Source of the DNA: Agathobaculum desmolans ATCC 43058
GTDB taxonomy: Bacteria > Bacillota > Clostridia > Oscillospirales > Butyricicoccaceae
Direction of reading: 5' to 3'
Assembly (NCBI RefSeq): GCF_000701665.1
Contig: NZ_JNJN01000011.1
Span: forward strand, 1 to 57,333
Length of the DNA: 57,333 bases
Shown in pieces: positions 16,013-23,918 of this stretch; positions within the stretch are counted from its first letter, which is position 1, and each line of letters opens with the position of its first letter. A program made the position numbers and the translations under genes. Below the pieces are notes generated by a model. That model saw nothing but the letters and a program-made list of their open reading frames with translations. It had not been told where the DNA came from and ran no database searches.

Positions 16013-16062
16013 ACAGAGCACTGAAACACACATTATGGAGAGAAGAAGAAAGGAAGTCAGAC

Positions 16063-17070
16063 ATGAAAAAGAAGAACCTGTTAGCAGCACTTCTGGCCGG
16101 TTCGCTGGCCCTGAGCTTGACCGCCTGCAGCAGCGACACCGCGCCCGAGGGCGATCCGCAGGCCGGCGGCGAGGGCAGCGATCCCTTCCAGGTCAGCATG
16201 ATCCTGAAAACCAACTCCTCCGAGTTCTGGCGCCTCATCCAGGCCGGCGCAGAAGCCTACGAGAAGGAGCATCCGGATCTTGTCAAGCTGTCCATCAAGG
16301 GGCCTCCGTCCGAGACTTCGTATGAAGAGCAGCTCAACATGATCCAGACCGACCTCGGCACCGCTGAGTTCGACGGTTACCTGATCGCTCCGCTGCAGTC
16401 CGACGCGGTTGCCAACCAGATCGCCAACACCGATAAGCCGGTTATGGCGTTCGACACCCGCATCGAATCCGACAAGTGCCTGTCCTTCATCGGCACCGGC
16501 AACAAGGAAGCCGCCAAGCAGGGCGCTAAGGCCGCTGTTGAAGCCGCCAAGGCTGCCGGCTGGGAAAAGATCCAGTGCATTGAGATCGCCGGCGTACAGG
16601 GCGACGCCACCAACACGGCCCGCATGGACGGCTACCGCGAAGGCATCAACGAAGCGGGCGGCGAATTCCTTGATAACGAAGTACAGTATGCAAACGCCAC
16701 GGCCGACCTTGCCGTAACTGCAATGGAAGGTATTATGGGCAAATTCCCGGACGGCGTTGCCATCATCTGCTCAAACAACGATGATATGGCGATCGCTGCT
16801 GCCAGCACCGCAAAAAAGAACCCGGCTTACGCCAACACCATCTTCCTCGGCTTTGACGGCCAGCTTTCCGCCTGCGAAGCCATTGCCAACGGCGAGCTGA
16901 CCATGAGCGCCGCACAAAACAACTACGATATCGGCTACAAGGCCGTAGAGGAAATGGTCCGCGTACTGCAGGGCGGCGAGCCGAAGGACTTTGTCGATAC
17001 CGGCACAGAGATCGTAACCAAGGACAATGCCAACGAGCGCATCGAGCGCATGTCCGGTTACCTCAAGTAA
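16063..17070 (+). CDS. Sugar/polyol-binding lipoprotein of the RbsB type (ABC importer)
   Basis: A 335-residue substrate-binding lipoprotein. Residues 1-22 are a lipoprotein signal with lipobox LTAC; the rest is a type I periplasmic-binding fold (SMILKTNSSEFWRLIQAG, FDGYLIAPLQSD, IICSNNDDMAIAAAS, IFLGFDGQ). AAAGGAAG precedes the ATG at 16063; an upstream ATG at 16009 overlaps the putative operator. It captures a sugar or cyclitol outside the cell, but no permease or ATPase lies beside it, so it may feed the transporter at 31-34.6 kb or one elsewhere. Followed by iolG and an isomerase, an inositol-type ligand is the likeliest guess. Confidence 0.9.
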   Translation: MKKKNLLAALLAGSLALSLTACSSDTAPEGDPQAGGEGSDPFQVSMILKTNSSEFWRLIQAGAEAYEKEHPDLVKLSIKGPPSETSYEEQLNMIQTDLGTAEFDGYLIAPLQSDAVANQIANTDKPVMAFDTRIESDKCLSFIGTGNKEAAKQGAKAAVEAAKAAGWEKIQCIEIAGVQGDATNTARMDGYREGINEAGGEFLDNEVQYANATADLAVTAMEGIMGKFPDGVAIICSNNDDMAIAAASTAKKNPAYANTIFLGFDGQLSACEAIANGELTMSAAQNNYDIGYKAVEEMVRVLQGGEPKDFVDTGTEIVTKDNANERIERMSGYLK

Positions 17071-17092
17071 GCATCCCGTTTTCTGTCAGCCC

Positions 17093-17157
17093 GCCGTTAT
17101 GGCTCCAAACATAACGGCAGACATATGCCCTGCCGCTGCGGCTCCAAACACAGCGGC
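17093..17157 (+). repeat. Two adjacent hairpins sharing the loop GGCTCCAAACA
   Basis: GCCGTTATG at 17093-17101 pairs with CATAACGGC at 17110-17118, and GCCGCTG at 17132-17138 pairs with CAGCGGC at 17151-17157. Both have the same loop, so the second looks like a copy of the first with compensating stem changes. They follow the binding-protein stop closely and may stabilise its mRNA 3' end. Confidence 0.65.
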
Positions 17158-17253
17158 GGGACAGCACCGGCTCTGCTGCCCGTGCAGACGGCAAAGCCGG
17201 TTCACAACTACTCTTTCTCACAAACCTCTCTTAAGCAACCCCTAACCCCAAGC

Positions 17254-17291
17254 AACGGGCGCCCGCCAGACTCCCGCGGCGGACGCCCGTT
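17254..17291 (+). terminator. Strong GC-rich stem between the binding-protein gene and iolG
   Basis: AACGGGCGCCCGCC at 17254-17267 pairs, with one G-T wobble, with GGCGGACGCCCGTT at 17278-17291. Few T residues follow, so it may be a partial terminator or mRNA processing barrier that gives more binding protein than enzymes. Confidence 0.6.
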
Positions 17292-17369
17292 CTATATCCA
17301 AAACGCAGGCGGGAGCAACACCCAGTGAGCAAGTCCGGCCACATAAGCCGGCAAAAAGGAGACAGTATT

Positions 17370-18377
17370 ATGAAAGTTGGTATTATCGGTGCGGGCCGCA
17401 TCGGCAAAGTACACGCCAAGAACATTTCCATGTTCGTACCCGAGATGGAGATCAAGACCATCGCCGATCCGTTCATGAACGAACAGACCGAGGCGTTTGC
17501 CAAGCAGTGCGGCATTCCGAACTGCACCAAGGACGCAAACGACATCCTGAACGATCCTGAGATCGAGGCTGTTCTCATCTGTTCCTCGACCGACACCCAC
17601 TCCAAATACATCATCGAGGCAGCGCACGCAGGCAAGCACATCTTCTGCGAAAAGCCCATTGATTACGATCTGGCTAAGGTGCACGAGGCGATCAACGCTG
17701 CCAAGGAAGCCGGTGTCAAACTGCAGATCGGCTTCTGCCGCCGCTTTGACCATAACCACCGCGCAGTTTACGATATGGTGCGCGGCGGCAAGGTAGGCAA
17801 GGTGAACATCATCAAAATCTCCTCCCGCGACCCGGAGCCGCCCCCGGTATCCTACGTCAAGGTTTCCGGCGGCATCTTCTATGATATGATGATCCACGAT
17901 TTCGATATGGCACGTTTCCTTGCCGGCAGCGAGGTTACCGAAGTCAATGCCATCGGTTCGGTGCTGGTCGATCCCGGCATCGGCGAAGCCGGTGATGTGG
18001 ACACCGCACTGGTCACCCTCAAGTTTGAAAACGGCGCGATCGGCGTGATCGACAACAGCCGCAAGGCGGTTTACGGCTACGACCAGCGCGTAGAGGTCTT
18101 TGGCTCGGAAGGCTGCGCAGAGGATCAGAACGATACCCCGAACACCGCAGTTCTCTCCACGGCGGACGGCGCTGTGCACGGTGTGGCCTACAAGGTTATG
18201 TGGGATCGCTACACCGGCGCATTTGTTGCGGAAATGCAGGCATTTGCCGACGCTGTTGTCAACAACAAGGAAACCCCGGTCACCGGTGAGGACGGCCTGT
18301 ATCCCGTGCTGATGGCAGCTGCGGCAACCAAGTCCCTCAAGGAAGGCCGCCCGGTCAAGATCTCCGAAATTGAGTAA
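17370..18377 (+). CDS. iolG: myo-Inositol 2-dehydrogenase-like Gfo/Idh/MocA enzyme
   Basis: A 335-residue NAD(P)-dependent oxidoreductase close to IolG, which oxidises myo-inositol to scyllo-inosose, the first step of inositol breakdown. The Rossmann motif is GIIGAGRIGKVH at the N-terminus; the CEKPIDYD motif carries the catalytic lysine and GGIFYDMMIHDFDMARF the Asp-His pair. GGAG sits upstream of the ATG at 17370; the upstream frame lacks a ribosome site. GC content and codon use match the core genome, unlike the other inositol genes at 46-56 kb. It lies between the binding lipoprotein and a hydroxypyruvate-isomerase-like gene. Confidence 0.9.
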   Translation: MKVGIIGAGRIGKVHAKNISMFVPEMEIKTIADPFMNEQTEAFAKQCGIPNCTKDANDILNDPEIEAVLICSSTDTHSKYIIEAAHAGKHIFCEKPIDYDLAKVHEAINAAKEAGVKLQIGFCRRFDHNHRAVYDMVRGGKVGKVNIIKISSRDPEPPPVSYVKVSGGIFYDMMIHDFDMARFLAGSEVTEVNAIGSVLVDPGIGEAGDVDTALVTLKFENGAIGVIDNSRKAVYGYDQRVEVFGSEGCAEDQNDTPNTAVLSTADGAVHGVAYKVMWDRYTGAFVAEMQAFADAVVNNKETPVTGEDGLYPVLMAAAATKSLKEGRPVKISEIE

Positions 18378-18475
18378 AAATTTGTGCATTCTGATGGGTT
18401 GCTCCCACAGCCCGTCAGGGTGTATGCTGAAATCAAATCATCCATCCCTACGTTCCGTCTGGAGGTAATCAAATT

Positions 18476-19264
18476 ATGGCACTGAGAAAATGCGCATGCA
18501 TCGACACCCTGTACACCGAGCTGGACTGGCTCGACCGCTTTCAGGCGGCAAAGGACGATGGCTTTGAAGCCGTCGAATTCTGGGACTGGCGCATCCGTGA
18601 TCTGGATGCGACCCGCGCAGCAGCCGAAAAGGCCGGCATTGCAATTTCCGGCTTTAACGGCGATGCGGACTACTCGCTGGTCGATCCGACCCACAAGGAA
18701 AAGTATATCGACTATCTGAAGCAGTCGATCGCTGCGGCGAAAAAGGTGGGCGCGTCCAGCGTGACCATCCACTCCAACGCATTGGGCGAAGGCGGCATTG
18801 TGGTTGACCATTACGACAATCTTTCCCACACGGTCAAGCTGTGCTCGATGTACGATATGCTGCTCGAATGCGCGAAGCTTGCAGAAGCGGAAGAGATCAA
18901 CCTTAATCTGGAGGCGCTCAACATCACGACCGACCACGTTGGCAACTTCCTTGCCACCACGCAGATGGGTGCGGAAATCGTCCGTCTGATCGGCTCGCCG
19001 CGGCTCAAGCTGCTGTACGATGTATACCACATGCAGATCAACGAGGGCTGCATCTGCGATACGATCACCAACTATGCAGACTGTTTCGGCCATATCCACG
19101 TAGCGGATGCCCCCGGCCGCCACGAGCCGGGCACGGGCGAGATCAACTACACCAAGGTCATCCGTCATCTGGAGGCTTGCGGCTACACCGGCCGCGTTGG
19201 CTACGAGCTGTTCCCCTCCACGGATACCAAAACCGCGGTGCAGGCGATCATGACGCACTGCTGA
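18476..19264 (+). CDS. Hydroxypyruvate isomerase-like TIM-barrel enzyme
   Basis: A 262-residue xylose-isomerase-like TIM-barrel protein of the Hyi type. Metal-binding motifs are visible: NLNLEALN (Glu), LLYDVYHMQINEG (Asp/His) and HIHVADAPGRHEPGTGEINY (His, Glu). GGAGGTAATC precedes the ATG at 18476. In inositol gene sets such proteins often act as isomerases or epimerases (IolI/IolH-like) that convert inosose stereoisomers. It ends the 16-19 kb transcription unit, before the terminator at 19304. The exact substrate cannot be read from sequence. Confidence 0.82.
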   Translation: MALRKCACIDTLYTELDWLDRFQAAKDDGFEAVEFWDWRIRDLDATRAAAEKAGIAISGFNGDADYSLVDPTHKEKYIDYLKQSIAAAKKVGASSVTIHSNALGEGGIVVDHYDNLSHTVKLCSMYDMLLECAKLAEAEEINLNLEALNITTDHVGNFLATTQMGAEIVRLIGSPRLKLLYDVYHMQINEGCICDTITNYADCFGHIHVADAPGRHEPGTGEINYTKVIRHLEACGYTGRVGYELFPSTDTKTAVQAIMTHC

Positions 19265-19303
19265 TAAAAACAGATCCCTACGGGAAGCTTTCTCTCTCAA
19301 AGC

Positions 19304-19333
19304 AAAAAGTCAGGCACAAAGCCTGACTTTTTT
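19304..19333 (+). terminator. Rho-independent terminator of the 16-19 kb unit
   Basis: AAAAAGTCAGGC at 19304-19315 pairs with GCCTGACTTTTTT at 19321-19333 around a 5-nt loop. The preceding CTTTCTCTCTCAAAG and the stem recur almost unchanged at 36276-36328, so this terminator belongs to a dispersed repeat family. Confidence 0.9.
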
Positions 19334-19389
19334 GCTTGTAACAAAGCGGTCCGGAACACGCCATACCGCTTTGTTATAATTTACTTTCG

Positions 19390-19585
19390 CTTGTCGGTGC
19401 GTCCGACAAGATCATCCAAACGTTACCTGATAATAGTCAGCCAATTTCACCGCCAAATCCAGCGACAGGATACGTTCTCCTCGTTCCTATTTAGAATAAA
19501 GCGATTGATCGCACAAAAGCATTTCGGCAATCTGTTTTTGCGTCCAATCGGTATCTTCGCGCAAGTCCCGCATTCTAAGATTCAT
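19390..19585 (-). pseudogene. Broken XRE-type HTH gene
   Basis: An ATG at 19585 starts MNLRMRDLREDTDWTQKQIA, a typical HTH beginning close to its neighbour. Codon 33 is an in-frame TAG (19487-19489) where a tyrosine would be expected (SKYERGER). The frame then continues as ILSLDLAVKLADYYQV until a frameshift, after which LDDLVGRTDKR completes the family C-terminus. Two lesions make it inactive. The start overlaps the stop of the intact HTH gene, so it was once its translationally coupled partner. Confidence 0.85.
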
Positions 19586-19806
19586 ATTTGTTCGACTGAC
19601 TCGTATCTATCAGTACGGTTCAACAGATAATCAACGCTCACATCATAGAAATCTGCTAAAGCACACAAAATATGCGGCGGAATCATACGCTGTCCACTTT
19701 CATAATATGCGTATGTCCGCTGCGACACACCAATTTCTGCGCCAACCTGCGCCTGTGTGAGATCGCGATCTTCCCGTAAATCCCGGATTCGCTGATACCG
19801 CTCCAT
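19582..19806 (-). CDS. XRE-type repressor
   Basis: A 74-residue HTH protein: RIRDLREDRDLTQAQVGAEIG, recognition helix VSQRTYAYYESGQRMIP, then ILCALADFYDVSVDYLLNRTD. The ATG at 19806 has GGTGAT upstream; a GTG at 19818 is also in frame. It faces away from the 60-aa gene at 19896. The palindrome GAACAA-T-TTGTTC between them is its probable operator. A decayed HTH paralogue overlaps its end. Confidence 0.88.
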   Translation of the reverse strand: MERYQRIRDLREDRDLTQAQVGAEIGVSQRTYAYYESGQRMIPPHILCALADFYDVSVDYLLNRTDRYESVEQI

Positions 19807-19833
19807 TTCAATCACCAATTGCAGTATATGTCA

Positions 19834-19855
19834 GAACAATTTGTTCCATTGACTT
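19834..19855 (+). promoter_or_regulatory. Operator-like palindrome and -35 region before the 60-aa gene
   Basis: GAACAA-T-TTGTTC at 19834-19846 is a perfect 6-1-6 palindrome, next to TTGACT at 19850-19855. Another TTGTTC half-site follows 20 bp later. The -10 box is poor, so the promoter may need help or be weak. Confidence 0.6.
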
Positions 19856-19895
19856 TTTGAATAAATTGTTCTAAGCTAAACAAAGAGGTGATTTT

Positions 19896-20078
19896 ATGCC
19901 GGATTATAAAGAAATGTACCTGACGCTGTTTCGCGCGACCGAACAGGCCGTCAATACGCTGATCCAAGCACAGCGCGCATGTGAAGAGCTGTACATCAAT
20001 GCACCGGAGTCCGCACTGCGGATCGTCCCGCTGCCGGAACACGCAGATGAAGCGCCCGGCGATCCGGCACCCGAGTGA
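19896..20078 (+). CDS. Small conserved-looking protein of 60 residues
   Basis: Starts MPDYKEMYLTLFRATEQAVN and continues with a helix LIQAQRACEELYINAP, ending in an acidic proline-rich tail. AGAGGTGA precedes the ATG. Small proteins of this form occur next to XRE regulators on prophage and element remnants in Clostridia, as here. No catalytic or membrane feature is visible; it may pair with the regulator. Confidence 0.65.
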   Translation: MPDYKEMYLTLFRATEQAVNTLIQAQRACEELYINAPESALRIVPLPEHADEAPGDPAPE

Positions 20079-20140
20079 CAAACCGCCGCAGACGTATTCT
20101 GTTAACAGGCTGCATCCCTCGCGCAGCAGCACAAATGCAC

Positions 20141-20169
20141 AAACCGTCAGGCCTTTGCCTGACGGTTTT
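20141..20169. terminator. Bidirectional terminator
   Basis: AAACCGTCAGGC at 20141-20152 and GCCTGACGGTTTT at 20157-20169 form a 12-bp stem with a 4-nt loop and T tracts on both strands. It separates the convergent 60-aa and DUF4186 genes. Confidence 0.9.
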
Positions 20170-20205
20170 CACTTCTCGCAAGGAAGATACCGGATATCCT
20201 ACCTT

Positions 20206-20610
20206 TTATTTTGCCTGCCGTCCGGCGCTCTCTGCCGGCAGCCCCATCTCGCGCCGCAGCCAATACAGCAGCAAGCCGACTGCCGCGCGCTGTTCCCCCG
20301 GGGTCAGCGCCCGTCCCGCCGGGATATGATGCCACTTTTCCATGCAGCCCCGGCAGCACAGCGCTGTGGCATGCTGCGCCACAAATACCGGATGCCCGCG
20401 CATCGGCGTCTGCTTGCCGTCCTGCGGCGGCGCCGCCGGCGCCAGACGCAGCCGCACGAAATCCGCTGCATGGCTGCGGATGGTATCCCAGCCCTTATCG
20501 CAGATATACTGCCGCTCCCGCAGGCTCAGATGAAACCGGCTGCGGAAAGAAGAGCGCGCCAGACGCGTCAAAATGCGGACATACGCCTGCTGCCGTTCCG
20601 CCTGATCCAT
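20206..20610 (-). CDS. DUF4186-family protein
   Basis: A 134-residue protein matching DUF4186, a family of unknown function. It shows FRSRFHLSLRERQYI, then DGKQTPMRGHPVFVAQHATA, CCRGCMEKWHHI and LTPGEQ. The His/Cys pattern (HPVFVAQHAT...CCRGC...WH) suggests bound metal. GGGAGG lies before the ATG at 20610. It is transcribed alone, toward the terminator at 20141. Confidence 0.88.
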   Translation of the reverse strand: MDQAERQQAYVRILTRLARSSFRSRFHLSLRERQYICDKGWDTIRSHAADFVRLRLAPAAPPQDGKQTPMRGHPVFVAQHATALCCRGCMEKWHHIPAGRALTPGEQRAAVGLLLYWLRREMGLPAESAGRQAK

Positions 20611-20707
20611 ATCTGCTGTCCTCCCTGCTGTTTTTTCTTATCATACCGCGGCAGAGCAGCAAATGCAAGGCGAAAACACCGTATCGCATCCGGACAGCCC
20701 GTCCTGT

Positions 20708-22006
20708 TTACACAAGCGTAATATACTGCTGCGGATCGACTTTTTCATCATTGACATGGATCTCGAAATGCAGATGAGGTCCGGTGGAATTGCCCGTGTT
20801 GCCGGACAGCGCGATCCGATCCCCCTTGGCAACCACATCTCCCACCGACACCAGCAGCTCAGAATTGTGTCCATACAACGTTTTATAGCCATTGCGGTGA
20901 TCCAGAATGATATATTTGCCATATCCGTTGCCGGAATCCTCCGCCACGATCACTTTACCGTGATCCGCCGCATACACCGGCGTCCCCTCTCCCGCCGCCA
21001 GATCGACCCCGCTGTGCAGCCGTCCCCAACGCCATTTGAAGCCCGAGGTAAAGGTATAGCTGCTCATCGGCACCAGAAAACTGCCCGTGCCGATGCCGAC
21101 ATTTTTCGTGCCGACCTCAACGATCTCATCGGTTGCATTGCTCAGCACGGTGCGCGCTACGATCGTGCGTCCGTGCTCCTCCCCGTCCACTGTCCGGATC
21201 TCCGCGGTAACAACCGCCTCTCCTGCGCAGCCCTCCTGCAAAGTCGCCCGGTAAGTCTGATCCCGCTCGTCATTCTCCCGCGTAACCGTTTCAAACGGGA
21301 TCTCCTCGTTATACGTGACCGACCGTATCGCCGTCACATCCAGCTGCGGCGCAAGCGATTGATAAAGCGTCCCTAAATCCGAAGCCAGCGCGGTCTGTGC
21401 CACCACACGATCTACCCGCACCGGCTGCAAAAATTCCGCATTTTCATCAGTCGCTGTGGTGTACTGCGCCTTGATACGGTCAAGCAGGGTCTGCGCTTCC
21501 TCCGCCGTGCGGCATACCCCGGCCCGTTCCCCGTTTACGGAAATGACCGCCAGCGTATCCAGCTCACCGCTTGCCTCCATCAGATCGCGGCGCAGCTCCT
21601 CACCGCTCAAAAACTGCGCAGCGGGCGCACGCATCGGCCGCGTTTGCAGTACGACCGGCAGCGTATACTGCGTGCCGGATAACGCGGTGGCGCTTGCCTC
21701 CAGCTCCTGCACCGCGGCATCCAGCATCTCTGTCTGCTCCACCAGCCCCAGCGGACGGCCATCCGCCAAAACCAGCGTCCCCCGCTGCATAAACAGCAGC
21801 CCCGGCAGCAAAAACAGCGGCACAAATACCGCCAGTGCGCACAGAGCGCGCCGGCGTCCCACTGCAGTGCACCCACTGCGCAGCAGCCCCCAAACCGGCA
21901 GCGTACACAGGCGGGTGATCGCCCGGTCGAGCATCAGAACAGCCTGCACCAGCGCATACAGCAGTCCGGAGCAAAGGCCAAAGAAAAAAGCCAACAGGTT
22001 TCGCAT
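20708..22006 (-). CDS. M23 peptidase with G5 domain, membrane-anchored
   Basis: A 432-residue cell-wall endopeptidase. An N-terminal hydrophobic region with two helices (LLAFFFGLCSGLLYALV; ALAVFVPLFLLPGLLF) anchors it. A long extracellular stretch follows, then a G5 domain (RTIVARTVLSNATDEIVEVG) and a C-terminal M23 domain with zinc ligands in HSGVDLA and HLHFEIHV. Such enzymes cut peptidoglycan cross-bridges. The start is uncertain: ATG 22006 lacks an adjacent ribosome site, but an 8-bp hairpin lies between a good AAAGGAGGG and this ATG. The TTG at 22057 has no ribosome site at all. Confidence 0.9.
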   Translation of the reverse strand: MRNLLAFFFGLCSGLLYALVQAVLMLDRAITRLCTLPVWGLLRSGCTAVGRRRALCALAVFVPLFLLPGLLFMQRGTLVLADGRPLGLVEQTEMLDAAVQELEASATALSGTQYTLPVVLQTRPMRAPAAQFLSGEELRRDLMEASGELDTLAVISVNGERAGVCRTAEEAQTLLDRIKAQYTTATDENAEFLQPVRVDRVVAQTALASDLGTLYQSLAPQLDVTAIRSVTYNEEIPFETVTRENDERDQTYRATLQEGCAGEAVVTAEIRTVDGEEHGRTIVARTVLSNATDEIVEVGTKNVGIGTGSFLVPMSSYTFTSGFKWRWGRLHSGVDLAAGEGTPVYAADHGKVIVAEDSGNGYGKYIILDHRNGYKTLYGHNSELLVSVGDVVAKGDRIALSGNTGNSTGPHLHFEIHVNDEKVDPQQYITLV

Positions 22007-22015
22007 ATCGGTGAC

Positions 22016-22047
22016 GGAAGGGGCACGCCCCTTCCATTCCCTCCTTT
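22016..22047 (-). promoter_or_regulatory. Hairpin between ribosome site and start codon of the M23 gene
   Basis: On the minus strand AAAGGAGGG is followed by GGAAGGGG-CGTG-CCCCTTCC (22016-22035) and then the ATG at 22006. Folding would bring the ribosome site to about 12 nt from the start. It may be a translation control or bypass structure. Confidence 0.5.
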
Positions 22048-22140
22048 CGTGATCCAAAGGTTACATTTCGGTAACACTGGATAGCTTACTCACGCAGGAG
22101 GGCGAAGTCATACGAAACCTGTCGGCCGTGTGGCAAATAT

Positions 22141-23043
22141 TTAATTTTTTACCGGTGCGCCGGTAAAATCTGTGGGGAAAAAGCGCAGATCAAGCGGTTT
22201 TTGCTGATAATACCGTTCCAGAACCGCGCGCTGCAGCGAAACCGCAAGCGGCACCGCCGCGTCGAACAGATCGCCAAAAGACTCGGTCCGTTCGACCCCA
22301 TCCGACAGCCACGGGCGGCGCGCCCGGTTCGCACAATCCGCCGCATGCGGCTGTGCAGGGCGGATGAGTGAGGAAGCCAATCCTGCCTTGCCGACCATGC
22401 GCTCAAAGCGCTGCAAATGCCCCTTCGCATGGCTGCCGTTGTGCGCCAGATGCAGCACCCGCCGCATATCGTGCAGCGCATGGTATACCGCCGCAGGGGA
22501 CAGCCGCACGCCGTACACCGTCCGCGCAGCGCGAGCCATGACCCGCGCCAGCACCGTGCACTCCGGTGCGTTCGGATCCAGCAGCCGGTATGCTTCAAAA
22601 TCCGCCGGAGCGGCCGCGATATAACCCGCGATCATCACACTGTCAATATCACTTTCTACCTGTGCACGGCGCACCGCCGCCGCGTATCCCGGCAGATAAG
22701 GCGTAAGCCGGTCAGCCTGCGCACAGATAAAGGCATGCGTTACCCGATCCAGCGCATAATGCGTACAAAACCCGAACACATAGGCGAGCGCCGCCGTATT
22801 ATGCTCCTGCACCGCAGCTTCACACAGTGCTTCAAACAGCGGTGCGGGCGGTTCGGTATACATACGTTTTGCCAGCCGCCGCACCGGGCTGGGAAATGGC
22901 ATATGGTACAAGGTAAGCGGATCCGGCCCCTGTGCGCCCCAACGGTACGCCGCAGAAGACATTTCGGCAATATGCGTCACCGTATCCCCCGTTACACGCT
23001 GTACCGTTGCCGCAAAAATATGATGGGTAGCAAATGAAGGCAT
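22141..23043 (-). CDS. Zinc-dependent phospholipase C-like protein
   Basis: A 300-residue protein of the Zn_dep_PLPC family. It begins MPSFATHHIFAATVQ, then GAQGPDPLTLYH and FGFCTHYALDRVTHAFI, a His/Asp-rich set that matches the zinc ligands of bacterial phospholipase C-type enzymes. There is no signal peptide, so it probably acts in the cytoplasm and may hydrolyse a phosphoester other than phospholipids. GGAGGAG precedes the ATG at 23043. It is transcribed in the same direction as the M23 gene, 134 bp upstream of that start. Confidence 0.82.
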   Translation of the reverse strand: MPSFATHHIFAATVQRVTGDTVTHIAEMSSAAYRWGAQGPDPLTLYHMPFPSPVRRLAKRMYTEPPAPLFEALCEAAVQEHNTAALAYVFGFCTHYALDRVTHAFICAQADRLTPYLPGYAAAVRRAQVESDIDSVMIAGYIAAAPADFEAYRLLDPNAPECTVLARVMARAARTVYGVRLSPAAVYHALHDMRRVLHLAHNGSHAKGHLQRFERMVGKAGLASSLIRPAQPHAADCANRARRPWLSDGVERTESFGDLFDAAVPLAVSLQRAVLERYYQQKPLDLRFFPTDFTGAPVKN

Positions 23044-23158
23044 AGCAACTTCTCCTCCACAAACAATTTGAAATCAGACATTATCCTTAGTATACCGTAA
23101 AGCAGGGCAAAATGCCAGCGAAAGCCGCGGATTCCGCATACACAAGCCCGCCGCCGTG

Positions 23159-23914
23159 TCAGCCATAATATTTGAGCCGCCGCTGCGGCTCCACCAGCGC
23201 TTCCACAAACGCCGTAGCCGGATGCCGCACCAGCTCCTCCGGTGTATCGCACTGCTGCACTTGCCCCTGATCCATCACGAGCACACGGGTGCCCAGCTTC
23301 AGTGCTTCCCCGATATCATGCGTGACAAACAGGATCGTGATCCCGCTTTCCCGATGGATGCGCTGCATTTCCTCCTGCAGCTGCGCACGAGTAATCTCAT
23401 CCACTGCACCAAACGGCTCATCCATCAGCAGAATCTCCGGACCGGCAGCCAGCGCCCGGGCAATACCCACCCGCTGCCGCTGTCCGCCGGAAAGCGTGCT
23501 CGGAAACCGTCCGGCCAGCGCCGGGTCCAGCCCGACCTGCCGCAGCAGCGCAGCTGTTTTTTCCCGGCGCGCCTGTCCTTTCCACCCGTCCATCCCGGCG
23601 ATCGAAGGTACATAGGCAACATTCTTTTCCACCGTCATGTGCGGAAACAGCCCTACGCTTTGGATGACATAGCCGATCCGCCGCCGCAGGGCAACCGGAT
23701 CCGCCTGCGCAACATCCTTCCCCTGCACAAGCACCCGTCCGCTGTCCGCACGGGTCAGGCCGTTGACCATCTTCAGCGCGGTCGTTTTGCCGCAGCCCGA
23801 GCGGCCGATCACCGTCAAAAATGTGCCGGATTGGATTTCAAGCGAAAAATCCTGCAGCACAGCCTGCCCGCCAAAGGATTTGAATACATGCTCAAAGCAA
23901 ATGATAGGCTCCAT
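23159..23914 (-). CDS. opuCA: Osmoprotectant (glycine betaine/choline/carnitine) ABC importer ATPase
   Basis: A 251-residue ATPase of the OpuCA/ProV group. Walker A GRSGCGKTT, Q-loop VIQSVGLFPHMTV, signature LSGGQRQRVGIARAL, Walker B ILLMDEPFGAVD and the switch His in THD are all present. It lacks the C-terminal CBS domains of longer OpuCA proteins (about 380 residues), so it has no built-in ionic-strength sensor. GGGGTAAGG precedes the ATG; the gap to the binding-protein stop is 4 bp. It is the last gene of the permease, binding-protein, ATPase order. Confidence 0.92.
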   Translation of the reverse strand: MEPIICFEHVFKSFGGQAVLQDFSLEIQSGTFLTVIGRSGCGKTTALKMVNGLTRADSGRVLVQGKDVAQADPVALRRRIGYVIQSVGLFPHMTVEKNVAYVPSIAGMDGWKGQARREKTAALLRQVGLDPALAGRFPSTLSGGQRQRVGIARALAAGPEILLMDEPFGAVDEITRAQLQEEMQRIHRESGITILFVTHDIGEALKLGTRVLVMDQGQVQQCDTPEELVRHPATAFVEALVEPQRRLKYYG

Positions 23915-23918
23915 CGCC

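Noticed and set aside
21600-22037. Alternative M23 start at the ATG directly after AAAGGAGGG
   Set aside because: That ATG is in another frame, which gives low-complexity sequence and not the peptidase.
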